Positions 39,620-48,913 are shown, counted from the first letter of the stretch. The stretch: DNA of 64,000 nt from an uncultured Aeriscardovia sp. (GCA_903789535.1 CAIFES010000001.1:310001-374000), one strand, 5' to 3'. Program-made: numbers and translations. The notes: generated from the sequence alone by a model not told the origin.

Positions 39620-41989
39620 ATGAATCAGACGGATCAGAGGCAGGCAGACCATCAGACAAGTCACGAGACAGATCATCACTCACGGATGGGCGACGCACAT
39701 GAGCGCATGACGAACCGCAACATGGCAGGCAGGCACGTGGACAGCAAACACGCGATGGCGATGCCGGATATGGACGGGATGGACATGGGAATGAATATGC
39801 ACGACATGTCCTCGCATGAGATGTCGCACATGCACCACGACATGAGCCAGATGACCGCCGCCACAAAGTCGATGATGAAGGCGCATGCGGCCATGTTCCG
39901 CCGTCTGTTCTGGATCTCGGTGGTGCTCGCCGTGCCCACCGTCGCCCTCGACCCGATGTTCGCCTCGCTGCTGCACTACAGCGTGCCCACGGCGCTGCCG
40001 TGGTCGCTCATCCCGGCGATCCTCGGCACCATCCTGTACTTCTGGCCGGGCAAGCCGTTCATCACCGGCGGCATCAACGAGATCCGGCAGAAGAAACCGG
40101 GGATGATGCTGCTCATCCTGCTTGGCATCACCGTGGCGTTCGTGGCGAGCTGGCTCTCCACGCTCGCTCTGCTGCACACCCCCACATTCTGGTGGGAGCT
40201 GGCACTGCTGATCGTCATCATGCTCGCCGGGCACTGGATCGAGATGGGCTCGGTGGCCGGCACGACCTCCGCGCTCGACGCGTTCGCCGACCTGCTGCCC
40301 GCGAGCGCGCATGTGCTCAAGGGCGCGAGTACGAAGGGCACCAAGAACAGGAACGGCGACATGTCCGCGGATCCCGGTGCAGGTGATTCAAATGATTCCA
40401 GCACGGTTGATCCCGGCACGGTGCGCGATGTGCCGCTCGACCAGGTCAAGGCGGGCCAGATCGTGCTCGTGCGCCCCGGCGAGGCGATTCCCGCCGATGG
40501 TGTGATCGTCTCCGGCACGGCCGGCGTGGATGAGTCGCTCATCACCGGCGAGTCCATGCCCGTCACACGCAGACCGGGTCAGAAGGTGGTGGCCGGCTCG
40601 GTGACCACGGATTCTGCGCTGCAGGTGCGTGTGACCGCCACCGGCGCGGACACGACCCTCTCGACCATCCGGCGCCTCGTCGATGAGGCACAGGGTTCCA
40701 AGACGCCCACCCAGCTGCTGGCGGACAAGGCGGCGGCCCTGCTGTTCTGGTACGCGCTGCTCGCCGGGGCGGCCGCGTTCCTGGTGTGGATGCTCGTCGG
40801 CGCCGGCTGGACGGTGGCGATCGAGCGGCTCGTGACCGTGCTCGTCATCGCCTGCCCGCACGCGCTGGGCCTGGCCATCCCGCTCGTCGTGTCGATCTCC
40901 ATGGGCGATGCCGCCGCGCACGGCACGCTGTTCTCGAAGCGTGAGGCGCTCGAGAGCCTGGGGTCGGTCAGGACCGTCGCGTTCGACAAGACCGGCACCC
41001 TCACCCTGGGCACGCCGGCGCTCGAGAGCCTCGACGCGCGTCCCGGCTCCTCGTATTCACGCGGCGACCTTCTCCGCCTTGCGGCGGCGGTCGAATCCTC
41101 CTCGGAGCACCCTCTCGCCCGTGCCATCGTGCGCGCGGCCACGGGCACCGGCAATCCTTCGTCGGACGGCACCGCGGCCACGGCGACACAGACATCACAG
41201 AAACCGCTTCCCACCGCCTCGGACTTCGTCTCCACGCCCGGCCTGGGCGTGAAGGCGAGCGTCGACGGGCACACGGTGCAGGTGGGCGGCCCGGGCCTGC
41301 TCGCCTCGCTGGACCTGGCCGCGCCGGCCGATCTGGCTGCGCTTCACGACGGCGCGCACGACGCCGACACGCGCCTGTGGGTGGTGGTCGACGGCCGCAT
41401 CGAGGCGCTGGCACGCCTTGCCGACCAGGTACGCCCCGAGTCGAAAGAGGCCATCGCACGGCTCACGGCGCTGGGCATCCGCACGGTGATGATCACCGGC
41501 GACGCCGAGCCGGTCGCCCGTTCCATCGCCGAGCGCCTGGGCATCGAACAGGTATTTGCCGGCGTGCGACCAGAGCAGAAGAGCGATCTGATCCGCCGAC
41601 TGCAAAAAGACGGGAAGACCGCCATGGTCGGCGACGGTGTGAACGACGCGCCCGCGCTGGCGAAGGCGGATGTGGGCATCGCCATCGGTGCCGGCACGGA
41701 TGTGGCGGCGAGCTCGTCGGACGTGGTGCTCGCCGGCTCCGACCCGCGACAGGTGGCACGCGACATCGAGCTGTCCCGTCTGACCGTGCGCAAGATGCGC
41801 CAGAACCTGTGGTGGGCGGCCGGCTACAACCTCATCTCGGTGCCGCTGGCCGCGGGTGTGCTCGCCTGGCCGCCGGTCAGCTTTATGATGCCGATGAGCG
41901 TGGGCGCCGCGCTCATGGCGCTGTCCACCGTCATCGTGGTCATCAACGCGAATCTGCTCAAAGTCCGTCTCGCCCGGCTCGACGACTGA
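39620..41989 (+). CDS. copB: CopB-type heavy-metal P-type ATPase
   Basis: Exports copper or silver, most likely. From ATG 39620 it has 789 residues. The first 85 residues are His/Met/Asp-rich (MDGMDMGMNMHDMSSHEM), a metal-binding leader typical of CopB rather than a CXXC domain. The membrane metal motif is CPH (VIACPHALGLAIP, about 412) in place of CPC, which marks the P1B-3 group. DKTGTLTLG is the phosphorylation site (about 455), and GDGVNDAPALAKADVGIA is the hinge. AGGAGG lies nine nt before the chosen ATG, and earlier ATG/GTG codons are too close. Cop-box-like sites precede it. Confidence 0.92.
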   Translation: MNQTDQRQADHQTSHETDHHSRMGDAHERMTNRNMAGRHVDSKHAMAMPDMDGMDMGMNMHDMSSHEMSHMHHDMSQMTAATKSMMKAHAAMFRRLFWISVVLAVPTVALDPMFASLLHYSVPTALPWSLIPAILGTILYFWPGKPFITGGINEIRQKKPGMMLLILLGITVAFVASWLSTLALLHTPTFWWELALLIVIMLAGHWIEMGSVAGTTSALDAFADLLPASAHVLKGASTKGTKNRNGDMSADPGAGDSNDSSTVDPGTVRDVPLDQVKAGQIVLVRPGEAIPADGVIVSGTAGVDESLITGESMPVTRRPGQKVVAGSVTTDSALQVRVTATGADTTLSTIRRLVDEAQGSKTPTQLLADKAAALLFWYALLAGAAAFLVWMLVGAGWTVAIERLVTVLVIACPHALGLAIPLVVSISMGDAAAHGTLFSKREALESLGSVRTVAFDKTGTLTLGTPALESLDARPGSSYSRGDLLRLAAAVESSSEHPLARAIVRAATGTGNPSSDGTAATATQTSQKPLPTASDFVSTPGLGVKASVDGHTVQVGGPGLLASLDLAAPADLAALHDGAHDADTRLWVVVDGRIEALARLADQVRPESKEAIARLTALGIRTVMITGDAEPVARSIAERLGIEQVFAGVRPEQKSDLIRRLQKDGKTAMVGDGVNDAPALAKADVGIAIGAGTDVAASSSDVVLAGSDPRQVARDIELSRLTVRKMRQNLWWAAGYNLISVPLAAGVLAWPPVSFMMPMSVGAALMALSTVIVVINANLLKVRLARLDD

Positions 41990-42076
41990 GACAGACAAAG
42001 ACGGACAGACTGCGCCAGATCTACCATCAGACGGATCAGCGCCGCAACAGTTCCGGCACCTGCTCAGATTGCCGTC

Positions 42077-42997
42077 TCAGATGCCCGTCGAGTCCTTCGG
42101 CACGGTCTGCGACGGGCAGGAGGAGAGCACACGGCCCATCGCCGTCTTCTCCGCGGAGGTGACCCACAGCGCGTACTTGCGCTTGACACCGATCTGCCGG
42201 GCGACATAGCCGCACCGCGCCGATTTGTTCGACGGCAGCCAGCTGGCCGCGTCCGAATCGGATTTCTGCTGGTTGGCCGGCCCGTCCACGGCGAGCAGAT
42301 TGTAGGGGTCGTTCGCCAGACGGCGGCGGTTGTCGGTCCCGATCTTCTGCGCGCCGGTCTGCCAGGCGTCGGAGAGGGCGACCACATGGTCGATCTGCAC
42401 GGCCGAGCTCGTCTTCTGCCCGCGCTGGAAATGAATGGTCTTTCCGGTGTACGGGTCAGCGAGCGTGCCGGTGAGCACGATGCACTCGTGCGTGCCCGGC
42501 TTATACGTCTTGTCGGTCAGGTCACGGCTGAGGATGTCGTTGCGCGTGTCGCAGCCGTTGTGGTCGACGTCTGCCCACGCGGTGCCGAACTGCTCGCGCG
42601 AGTAGCCGGTCTTGGGCGCGCGGCCTTTGACGGCAAGATGCGCGAGGACGTCTGTTGCCTTGGCGGATCCGGCCAGATCCGCCTGCGCGTCGCCTGCCGC
42701 CTGCTGTGTCGTGCCGGTCGCGTCACCGGAACCGGATTCCGATGAGCCTGACGAAGAGTTCGACCCCGATGAGCCTGACGCCGATTGCGACGACGAGGAG
42801 CCCTGGGAGCCCGTATCGGCCGACCCCGATCCGTTGCCGCCCAGTCCTCCGCGCAGGGCGCCGATCGCGACGCCGACGACGAGAACGGCGACAGCGAGCA
42901 TGATGTCGATCGCCTGTTTCGAGACGGCGGACTTCTTCCTCCCGCCCTTTTTACGGCGCTCATCCTCGCCGTTGAGACGGTCATACGGGCTGGGCAT
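42077..42997 (-). CDS. Membrane-anchored HNH-family (DUF1524-like) nuclease, copy 2
   Basis: Paralogue of the protein at 8004-8924, with the same length (306 residues). A Lys/Arg-rich start, a membrane segment (IMLAVAVLVVGVAIGALRGGL), a Gly/Ser/Asp-rich linker, then the nuclease domain. The core reads SAVQIDHVVALSDAWQTGA, with NDPYNLLAVDGPANQQKSDSDAASW, and RCGYVARQIG aligns with RCEYVARQIG of copy 1. Both copies should place the nuclease outside the membrane. The ATG at 42997 overlaps the stop of the alpha/beta hydrolase gene by one nt. It converges on copB. Confidence 0.82.
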   Translation of the reverse strand: MPSPYDRLNGEDERRKKGGRKKSAVSKQAIDIMLAVAVLVVGVAIGALRGGLGGNGSGSADTGSQGSSSSQSASGSSGSNSSSGSSESGSGDATGTTQQAAGDAQADLAGSAKATDVLAHLAVKGRAPKTGYSREQFGTAWADVDHNGCDTRNDILSRDLTDKTYKPGTHECIVLTGTLADPYTGKTIHFQRGQKTSSAVQIDHVVALSDAWQTGAQKIGTDNRRRLANDPYNLLAVDGPANQQKSDSDAASWLPSNKSARCGYVARQIGVKRKYALWVTSAEKTAMGRVLSSCPSQTVPKDSTGI

Positions 42998-44061
42998 CAC
43001 GCCTCCTCCTCATCCACACGGCCATATACACATGCCAGCAGCGGCAGCAACGCGGCGGCGAACTGGTCCGGCCTCTCGACGGCGGTGAAATGGCCGGCAT
43101 CAGGAATCTCGACGAACAGCGAGCCGGGCACGCGCTCGGCGAGCGGGCGCATCACGTCCGGCCCGGAGGAATGGTCGCGCTGGCCGCACACGAACAGCGC
43201 GGGAACAGCCGAGGAATCAAGGATTTCCAGCGCCTGGGATGTGTCCGCGCGGCCGGCGGCCATGCGCTCGCGCCAGGCGAGCCCCTGTCCGGGCTGGGAA
43301 CGGATCCACTGCGTGAACAGAGCGATATAGGCATCGGAACGTTTGAGCGCGGAGTCGCCCTCGCCCGGACGGGCAAAGTGCATCACCGCCCCCGGGCCGT
43401 CCGCACCGGCCGCGCGATCCGCCATGGCGAGCCTGTTCGCACGATGGGCGGCATTGTCGGCATACGGATTGGAGTCGCACAGGGCAAAGCCGGCGACCGT
43501 CTGCGGGTGGCGGCGGACGATGTCGAGTGCCAGATAGCCGCCCATCGACAGTCCTGCCCACACGGCCTTCTCATAGCCCAGCGAGCGCAGCAGTGCGACG
43601 AACGTGTCCGCGAGCCGGTCGAATGCCTCACGATAGCCGCCATCGGCATCCGCGGGACCGGACTCGTCCTCTGGCGGCACAGGCACACCGGGCACGCCCG
43701 GCACATCGAAGCCGAGGATCGGCATGGAGGCGAGCGCGCCGCCCATCTTTTCTGTGAGCTGTTCCAGCGATCTCATTGAGGTGGCCCACATGCGCCCGTC
43801 GACGGGGAACGCATGCAGCAGCACGAGCGGGACGGGGCCTGACCCCTGCCGGAAGGTGCGCAGACCGACCGTCATCGTCCCGTCTTCCACGGCGGCGCCC
43901 TGCGGGCCGGCCTCCTGCGGCCGGACGGCACGCAGATCCCCTGCGGCCGCGCCCTCGAACAGCGCCGGATCCAGAAGCTTTTCCGCCGCCGTCGCGTTGC
44001 CCGTCATCGCAGTGTCAGTGTCAGTGTCCACGCTGGTTCCCATCCTCGTCTGCTCCCGCAT
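42997..44061 (-). CDS. Alpha/beta-fold hydrolase
   Basis: Serine hydrolase of unknown substrate. It has 354 residues. PLVLLHAFPVDGRMW (oxyanion region), AVWAGLSMGGYLALDIV (nucleophile Ser in GLSMGG), VCGQRDHSSGPDV (Asp) and PDAGHFTAVERP (His) complete the triad pattern. An N-terminal 60 residues are polar and not part of the fold. MREQ (44061) or MGTS (44043) could be the start. TACAAA six nt before 44061 resembles the -10 of leaderless genes here. HNH copy 2 follows with a one-nt overlap. Confidence 0.85.
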   Translation of the reverse strand: MREQTRMGTSVDTDTDTAMTGNATAAEKLLDPALFEGAAAGDLRAVRPQEAGPQGAAVEDGTMTVGLRTFRQGSGPVPLVLLHAFPVDGRMWATSMRSLEQLTEKMGGALASMPILGFDVPGVPGVPVPPEDESGPADADGGYREAFDRLADTFVALLRSLGYEKAVWAGLSMGGYLALDIVRRHPQTVAGFALCDSNPYADNAAHRANRLAMADRAAGADGPGAVMHFARPGEGDSALKRSDAYIALFTQWIRSQPGQGLAWRERMAAGRADTSQALEILDSSAVPALFVCGQRDHSSGPDVMRPLAERVPGSLFVEIPDAGHFTAVERPDQFAAALLPLLACVYGRVDEEEA

Positions 44062-44081
44062 CTCTGCTTTGTATCACATTC

Positions 44082-44708
44082 TCACACGCGCCAGGCGCCG
44101 GCCCACGACAGTCCCGCGCGCAGAATCCGGTCCTGCCCGTCCGGCAGGGAGGCGAAGAAGTCCTCCCCCATCTTGGCCGGCTCGGTCCACTCCAGGTCGA
44201 GCGCGTCATCCGAGGCGGCGCACACGCCCTCCACCGGCAGCACATAGCACAGCGCGATGGCATGCTGGCGCGGGTCGCGCAGCGGGGCCAGCGGCGAGGG
44301 GAAGAACTCGGCCACGGTGAACGGCTGCAGCGAGACCGGCAGCACCGGCGTCGCCAGATCACCCAGATCATGCCGCACACAGCGCACGAGCGCCTCGCGG
44401 ATCGTCTCGTTCAGACGGATCCGGCCCATCACGAGCGTGCGCGAGAGCCGTCCGTCACCCCCGCCCACCACACGCGTGAGGGTGCACACCTGCACCACCC
44501 GGTTCTGGTCGTCGGCGTGCACGGGCACCACGCCCACATAGGCGATCGGCACCTCGCCTCGCACACGCGTCAGCTCGTCGTCACCCAGCCAGCCCGTGGG
44601 CGTGTCCGCACCGCCCAGCAACGAATCGAAGCTGTCGACCGAGTCATCCCCGCCGTCATCGCCGTTGAAGTGATCGGGATTGGGGATATCCCCATTGAGA
44701 ACCGGCAT
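44082..44708 (-). CDS. NUDIX-like DUF4916 family protein
   Basis: Probable NUDIX-fold hydrolase or relative. From ATG 44708 it has 208 residues. VPIAYVGVVPVHADDQNRVVQVCTL, MGRIRLNETIREALVRCVRHDLG (where a NUDIX box would lie) and a C-terminal W-rich end fit DUF4916. The NUDIX catalytic pattern is incomplete, because the REUXEEXGU glutamates are largely absent. AAGGAAG precedes the start, and the frame to 44801 is upstream sequence. It ends 20 nt before the alpha/beta hydrolase and diverges from trxA. Confidence 0.7.
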   Translation of the reverse strand: MPVLNGDIPNPDHFNGDDGGDDSVDSFDSLLGGADTPTGWLGDDELTRVRGEVPIAYVGVVPVHADDQNRVVQVCTLTRVVGGGDGRLSRTLVMGRIRLNETIREALVRCVRHDLGDLATPVLPVSLQPFTVAEFFPSPLAPLRDPRQHAIALCYVLPVEGVCAASDDALDLEWTEPAKMGEDFFASLPDGQDRILRAGLSWAGAWRV

Positions 44709-44931
44709 ATCCGCTTCCTTCCGCCAGAGCACACCATGATCGGCACGTCCGCCGAACGTGTCACCGTATCCTATTGTGCTTTTTCTCTGTTGAAGAAACA
44801 AACGGGAATATCACGACACCATATAAGATTGAAGCAAGAAGAATCACTGACGAACGGGATGCGACCCAACAGGGAACACTGCGGAAAATACCACAATCCC
44901 CAGTAATCACACTGCTTCAGAGGAGGACACC

Positions 44932-45261
44932 ATGGCAACCCACACCGTCACGACCGATGAGTTCATGAACACCATCAAAGATAACAATATTGCACTCTTC
45001 GACTTCTGGGCGACATGGTGCGGCCCGTGCAAGGCCTTCGGCCCGATCTACGAGAACAGCTCCGACAAGCACCCGGACATCTACTACGGCAAGGTCAACG
45101 TCGACGAGGAGCAGGCGCTCGCCTCCGCCGCGCAGGTGCAGGCCATCCCCACCCTCGTCATCACCAAGAACGGCAAGGTGATCGGCAAGCAGGTCGGTGC
45201 GCTCAATGCCTCCCAGCTCGAGCAGGTCATCAACGCGGCGAAGAAGTACAACCGCGCCTGA
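44932..45261 (+). CDS. trxA: Thioredoxin
   Basis: Small dithiol reductase of the cytoplasm. It has 109 residues. FDFWATWCGPCKAFGP carries the WCGPC active site (Cys about 32 and 35), and AIPTLVITKNGKVIGKQVGAL has the cis-Pro. AGAGGAGG precedes the ATG at 44932. No thioredoxin reductase gene is adjacent. ATATAAGAT (44821-44829) may be its -10 region in the space shared with the divergent NUDIX-like gene. Confidence 0.96.
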   Translation: MATHTVTTDEFMNTIKDNNIALFDFWATWCGPCKAFGPIYENSSDKHPDIYYGKVNVDEEQALASAAQVQAIPTLVITKNGKVIGKQVGALNASQLEQVINAAKKYNRA

Positions 45262-45346
45262 GCCGCCGGGCGGGGCGTATCATCCGTCACCATAATTAAT
45301 TGCACCGGCGCGCCCGCAATAACCCTTCAAGGGTGTCGAGGCGTGT

Positions 45347-45435
45347 CGGCGGCAGGCGTATGGCCTGCTGCCGGGCGACGGAATTTTTGACGGGCGTCGC
45401 AGTCTTCCACTCTTGCGGGGACTGTGGCGCCCGTC
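45347..45435 (+). terminator. Two stem-loops between trxA and the Rpf-like gene
   Basis: A first hairpin (45347-45373: CGGC and CAGGC paired with GCCTG and GCCG around a small internal loop) is followed by TTTTT at 45384-45388, which fits a terminator for trxA or an attenuator. A second, longer stem (GACGGGCG at 45389-45396 with CGCCCGTC at 45428-45435) follows immediately and would lie in the leader of the next gene. Confidence 0.5.
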
Positions 45436-45487
45436 TGTTCATCCGTTTAAACTATTTGACAATTCTGCACCCATCACGAGGAGATCT

Positions 45488-46519
45488 ATGGCCGGTCATC
45501 GTATGGCCCGCAAGACCAGGCATCTTTCCAAGCGACAGCTCATCACCCTTATCGGCTCCATCGCCGTCATCGCCGTCCTCATCGTCGCGGGCGCGCTCAC
45601 GGCCGGTGCCTACAGCAATCACAGCAAGAAGACGCTCGCCACGCAGTCGTCGTTCAGTGTGACGGACGGACGGCAGGTCGCCTCGCGTTCCACCGCCCGC
45701 ACCGAGATCAAGGACGGTATGGGCGGCGCCACCGCGGACACGAGCTATGTGCGTGTGAGCATCAACGGCCATTCGCGGCTCGTCTTCGGCTCGAACTTCA
45801 CCACCGTGCGTTCCGTGCTGCAGCAGGCGGGCATCACCCTCGAGCCGGAGGATGAGGTCAGCCCTTCTCTCACCAGCAGGGTGAGCGAGAAGACGGTCAT
45901 CACCATCACGCGCGCGAACACGACCATCGAGACCGTCGACACCGATATTGACTTCAATACCATCCAGAAAGAGGACCCGTCCCTGCCCAAGGGCACCACG
46001 AAGGTGCAGACCGAGGGCAAGAAGGGTGTGATGGAGCAGACGAACCTCGTCCAGAAGGCGGGCACGAAGCGCGTCTCCGTCAACACGCTCGCCAGCTGGG
46101 TGAAGACCGCGCCGGTCAACAAGGTCGTCCTCGTCGGCACCGGCTCGGCCTCCACCTCCTCTTCGTCTTCATCCTCTTCCTCCTCATCGTCCTCGTCTTC
46201 TTCCGCCTCCGTGGGCACCACCATGCCGGTGGGCGAGGCGCAGAGCTACGCGCACCAGCAGGTGCTCGCCAAGGGCTGGGGCGAGGATCAGTTCACCTGC
46301 CTCGTCACGCTCTGGCAGCGCGAGTCCGGTTGGCGCGTGACCGCCTCGAACCCGTCCGGCGCCTACGGCATCCCGCAGGCCCTGCCCGGCTCCAAGATGG
46401 GCGCCGGCTGGCAGACGGACGCGAAAGTCCAGATCAACTGGGGCCTCGGCTACATCCAGGGCCGCTACACCAACCCATGCGGGGCGCTCTCGCACAGCAA
46501 CTCCATGGGGTGGTACTGA
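45488..46519 (+). CDS. Rpf-like cell-wall enzyme with DUF348, G5-like and transglycosylase-like domains
   Basis: Secreted or membrane-anchored peptidoglycan-cleaving protein of the resuscitation-promoting-factor type. It has 343 residues. One membrane segment lies at about 18-42. A DUF348-like region (VRVSINGHSRLVFGSNFTTVRSVLQQAGI) and a G5-like region (TKVQTEGKKGVMEQTNLVQKAG) follow. Next comes a run of about 17 serines near residue 225, then a lytic-transglycosylase-like domain with the probable catalytic Glu in LWQRESGWRVTASNPSGAYG. AGGAG precedes ATG 45488. A strong terminator follows. Confidence 0.88.
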   Translation: MAGHRMARKTRHLSKRQLITLIGSIAVIAVLIVAGALTAGAYSNHSKKTLATQSSFSVTDGRQVASRSTARTEIKDGMGGATADTSYVRVSINGHSRLVFGSNFTTVRSVLQQAGITLEPEDEVSPSLTSRVSEKTVITITRANTTIETVDTDIDFNTIQKEDPSLPKGTTKVQTEGKKGVMEQTNLVQKAGTKRVSVNTLASWVKTAPVNKVVLVGTGSASTSSSSSSSSSSSSSSSSASVGTTMPVGEAQSYAHQQVLAKGWGEDQFTCLVTLWQRESGWRVTASNPSGAYGIPQALPGSKMGAGWQTDAKVQINWGLGYIQGRYTNPCGALSHSNSMGWY

Positions 46520-46590
46520 TCCCATCCTTTCCCACCGCGGCCGGGATACCAGCAGCGGCGCGGGATACGGAATATCCGTGATAACGTGAA

Positions 46591-46616
46591 AAGCCGGTCT
46601 TCGGACCGGCTTTTTT
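46591..46616 (+). terminator. Rho-independent terminator of the Rpf-like gene
   Basis: AAGCCGGTC-TTCG-GACCGGCTT is a perfect nine-bp stem with a TTCG tetraloop, followed by a run of T residues. Confidence 0.95.
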
Positions 46617-46631
46617 CATGCCTTCTCAGCC

Positions 46632-46695
46632 TGTCATGCATTTCAGTTGTCATGCATTTCAGTTGTCATGCATCTCAGTTGTCATGCATCTATGG
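46632..46695. repeat. Four 16-bp tandem repeats (TGTCATGCATYTCAGT)
   Basis: Units at 46632, 46648, 46664 and 46680 are exactly 16 bp apart. The first two are identical, the third differs by one base and the fourth diverges at its end. Each holds the palindrome ATGCAT. The array lies just after a terminator. Confidence 0.9.
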
Positions 46696-47235
46696 CCCGA
46701 CGCCGCCGCTTCCAAATCACCAGGCTCCCTGATTTCTCCTGACCGTGTATATTTCACCGGATTATTTCTCCCACTTATTTCTTCCGACCGCCGTCGGCGG
46801 CAGCATCAGAGCGACACGCCCGGCCAGTCGACCAGATATTTCACATATGTATCTCAATTGTTAATTATGACCCGCAGATGTCCTGTTCTGTCCACGACAG
46901 GCGGTTAGGTGATAGATAACCTCGACGGCTACGAAGAAGTGGCCGGGCGACCGGTCATCCTCTTCCTCCGCATCCCCCCGCGACTGCACGATATTCATAT
47001 CAACACGTCATCAATCCGTTAAAAAAGCCGACATCCAGCCGATCTCACCACTACGCTCCGGACAACAAAACGACCATCCGCCCCGGTCGCGCACCATCAC
47101 CCGCCTCACCCACCGCGACCGGATGACCGCGATCCGTCCCCGCTCCCCCGATGTCACATTTCGGTATCCCGAAACATTCGTTTTTTACCGTGGCGGGGTT
47201 CATCGGCACATCACCGGAACACAAACGGGAGAGAC
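46696..47235. other. Long gene-less region upstream of the purine permease
   Basis: About 540 nt without a convincing gene on either strand. The only clear structure is TTTCGG-TATC-CCGAAA (47159-47174), a perfect inverted repeat 62 nt before the permease start, which could be an operator. An RNA switch or small RNA is possible, but no purine-riboswitch core was recognised. Confidence 0.5.
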
Positions 47236-48618
47236 ATGGAAAAGTTCTTCGGACTCAAAAAGTACGGCACCTCGGTCAGTACCGAGATCATCGCCGGCAT
47301 CACGACCTTCTTCGCGATGAGCTACATCATCGCCCTCAACCCCCAGGTCCTCGGACAGGCAGGAATGCCGCGCGGCGCCGTCTTCGTCGCCACCATCCTC
47401 GCCTCGGTCATCGGCACGCTCATCATGGGCCTCGTCGCCAACGTGCCGTACGCCCAGGCACCAGGCGTCGGCCTCAACGCCTTCTTCACCTTCACGGTGG
47501 TCAAGGGCCTCGGCTTCTCGTGGCAGGGCGCCCTGGCGATGGTGTTCATCTGCGGCATCATCAACATCCTCATCACCGTCACCAAGGTGAGGAAGCTCTT
47601 GATCCTCTCCATCCCGCCCGTCATCCAGTCGGCCATCTCCGGCGGCATCGGCATCTTCATCGCCTATGTGGGCATCCTCAACGTCGGCGGCATCAACTTC
47701 AAGTCCGGCGCCCCGTCGCTGTCCACCTTCAACAGCAAGCCCCTGCTGCTCTTCCTCATCGGCCTGGCCATCGTGATCTTCTTCCAGATCTTCAAGTTCC
47801 CGGGCAAGTGGGGCATTCTCAACCGCGGCGGCTTCCTGTTCGCCATCCTCATCACCACGCTCATCGGCATTCCGATGGGTGTGACCAACTTCGGCCAGTC
47901 CATGAATCTCGGCCAGGCGTTCAGCGAGATGCCGCAGACCGTGTTCGCCATCTTCGGGCCGAAGGGCTTCCCGGCACTGTTCGCCGATCCGAACAAGATC
48001 CCGCTCGTGATCGTTACGATCATCGCCTTCTCGCTCTCCGACATCTTCGACACCATCGGCACCTTCATCGGCACCGGCCGCCGCGCCGGCATCTTCTCCG
48101 CCGAGGATGAGAACGCGCTCGAGAACGGCCACGGCTTCTCCTCCAAGATGGACAAGGCCCTGTTCGCCGACTCCACCGCCACCTCGATCGGCGCCCTGCT
48201 CGGCACCTCGAACACCACCACCTACCTCGAGTCCGCCGCCGGCATCGCCGCGGGCGGCCGCACCGGCCTGACCTCCGTGGTCGTCGCCGTCTGCTTCCTC
48301 ATCTCGCTGGTGCTCGCCCCGGTGTTCACCGCCATCCCGTCGGCCGCCACCTCCGGCGTCCTCGTCATCGTGGGCTGCATGATGATGAGCTCGTTCAAGG
48401 AGATCGATTGGACCGACCTCGGCGTCGCCATCCCGGCCTTCTTCGGCTCGGTGTTCATGGCCCTGAGCTACTCCATCTCCTACGGCATCGCCGCCGGCTT
48501 CATCTCCTACTGCCTCGTCAAGGTCTTCCAGAAGAAGGCGAAGGACGTCCACTGGCTCATCTGGACCGTCTCCGCGCTCTTCATCCTCGACTTCGCGCTG
48601 CAGGCGATCGTCGGCTGA
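47236..48618 (+). CDS. NCS2-family purine permease (AzgA type)
   Basis: Proton-driven importer of adenine, guanine or hypoxanthine. It has 460 residues and about 13 hydrophobic segments. TEIIAGITTFFAMSYIIALNPQVL at the N-terminus, APGVGLNAFFTFTVVKGLG in the substrate path, and FADSTATSIGALLGTSNTTTYLESAAGIAAGGRTGL are hallmarks of the AzgA branch. CGGGAG precedes the ATG. It stands alone between a long leader region and its own terminator. Confidence 0.93.
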   Translation: MEKFFGLKKYGTSVSTEIIAGITTFFAMSYIIALNPQVLGQAGMPRGAVFVATILASVIGTLIMGLVANVPYAQAPGVGLNAFFTFTVVKGLGFSWQGALAMVFICGIINILITVTKVRKLLILSIPPVIQSAISGGIGIFIAYVGILNVGGINFKSGAPSLSTFNSKPLLLFLIGLAIVIFFQIFKFPGKWGILNRGGFLFAILITTLIGIPMGVTNFGQSMNLGQAFSEMPQTVFAIFGPKGFPALFADPNKIPLVIVTIIAFSLSDIFDTIGTFIGTGRRAGIFSAEDENALENGHGFSSKMDKALFADSTATSIGALLGTSNTTTYLESAAGIAAGGRTGLTSVVVAVCFLISLVLAPVFTAIPSAATSGVLVIVGCMMMSSFKEIDWTDLGVAIPAFFGSVFMALSYSISYGIAAGFISYCLVKVFQKKAKDVHWLIWTVSALFILDFALQAIVG

Positions 48619-48710
48619 GATTGCTGAATCGGTGGGATCTCGGCTGGCATTGTCGGGGTCCTCATCGCCGGCTGGGATTTCGGCTGGCATCGGCTGAGAT
48701 CCCGATCATC
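48619..48710. repeat. Degenerate direct repeats after the purine permease
   Basis: GGGATCTCGGCTGGCAT and GGGATTTCGGCTGGCAT (one mismatch) occur about 40 nt apart, flanked by GGCTGAGAT-type fragments. They lie between the stop codon and the terminator, so they are in the 3' untranslated region. Confidence 0.55.
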
Positions 48711-48769
48711 GCCGCCGGTCAGGCTGCGGCTTGTCGCTGACCGTCTGACCGGTTCTCTTCTCCTCATCA

Positions 48770-48803
48770 GGCATCGGACGTTTCCCGCGTCCGGTGCCTT
48801 TTT
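48770..48803 (+). terminator. Rho-independent terminator of the purine permease gene
   Basis: GGCATCGGACG pairs with CGTCCGGTGCC over a seven-nt loop, followed by TTTTT at 48799-48803. Confidence 0.9.
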
Positions 48804-48913
48804 CATGTCTGCTATCCCTGTCCCATGCTTTCATGAACGCATTCAAGGAAATATCATGAATCCCACCGCTGGAGCCGACCATACAATCGTGGGAAATGGC
48901 AAAGGAGGCCATG

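Noticed and set aside
45262..45487. c-di-AMP (ydaO-type) riboswitch before the Rpf-like gene
   Set aside because: Such switches precede some actinobacterial cell-wall enzymes, but the conserved core segments could not be found here. Only unclassified stem-loops are reported.
46632..46695. CRISPR-like repeats
   Set aside because: The 16-bp units are contiguous without spacers, so this is a simple tandem repeat.
46696..47235. tRNA or small protein in the long spacer
   Set aside because: No T-loop-like GGTTCRANTCC segment or cloverleaf, and no frame with a ribosome site and normal codon use.
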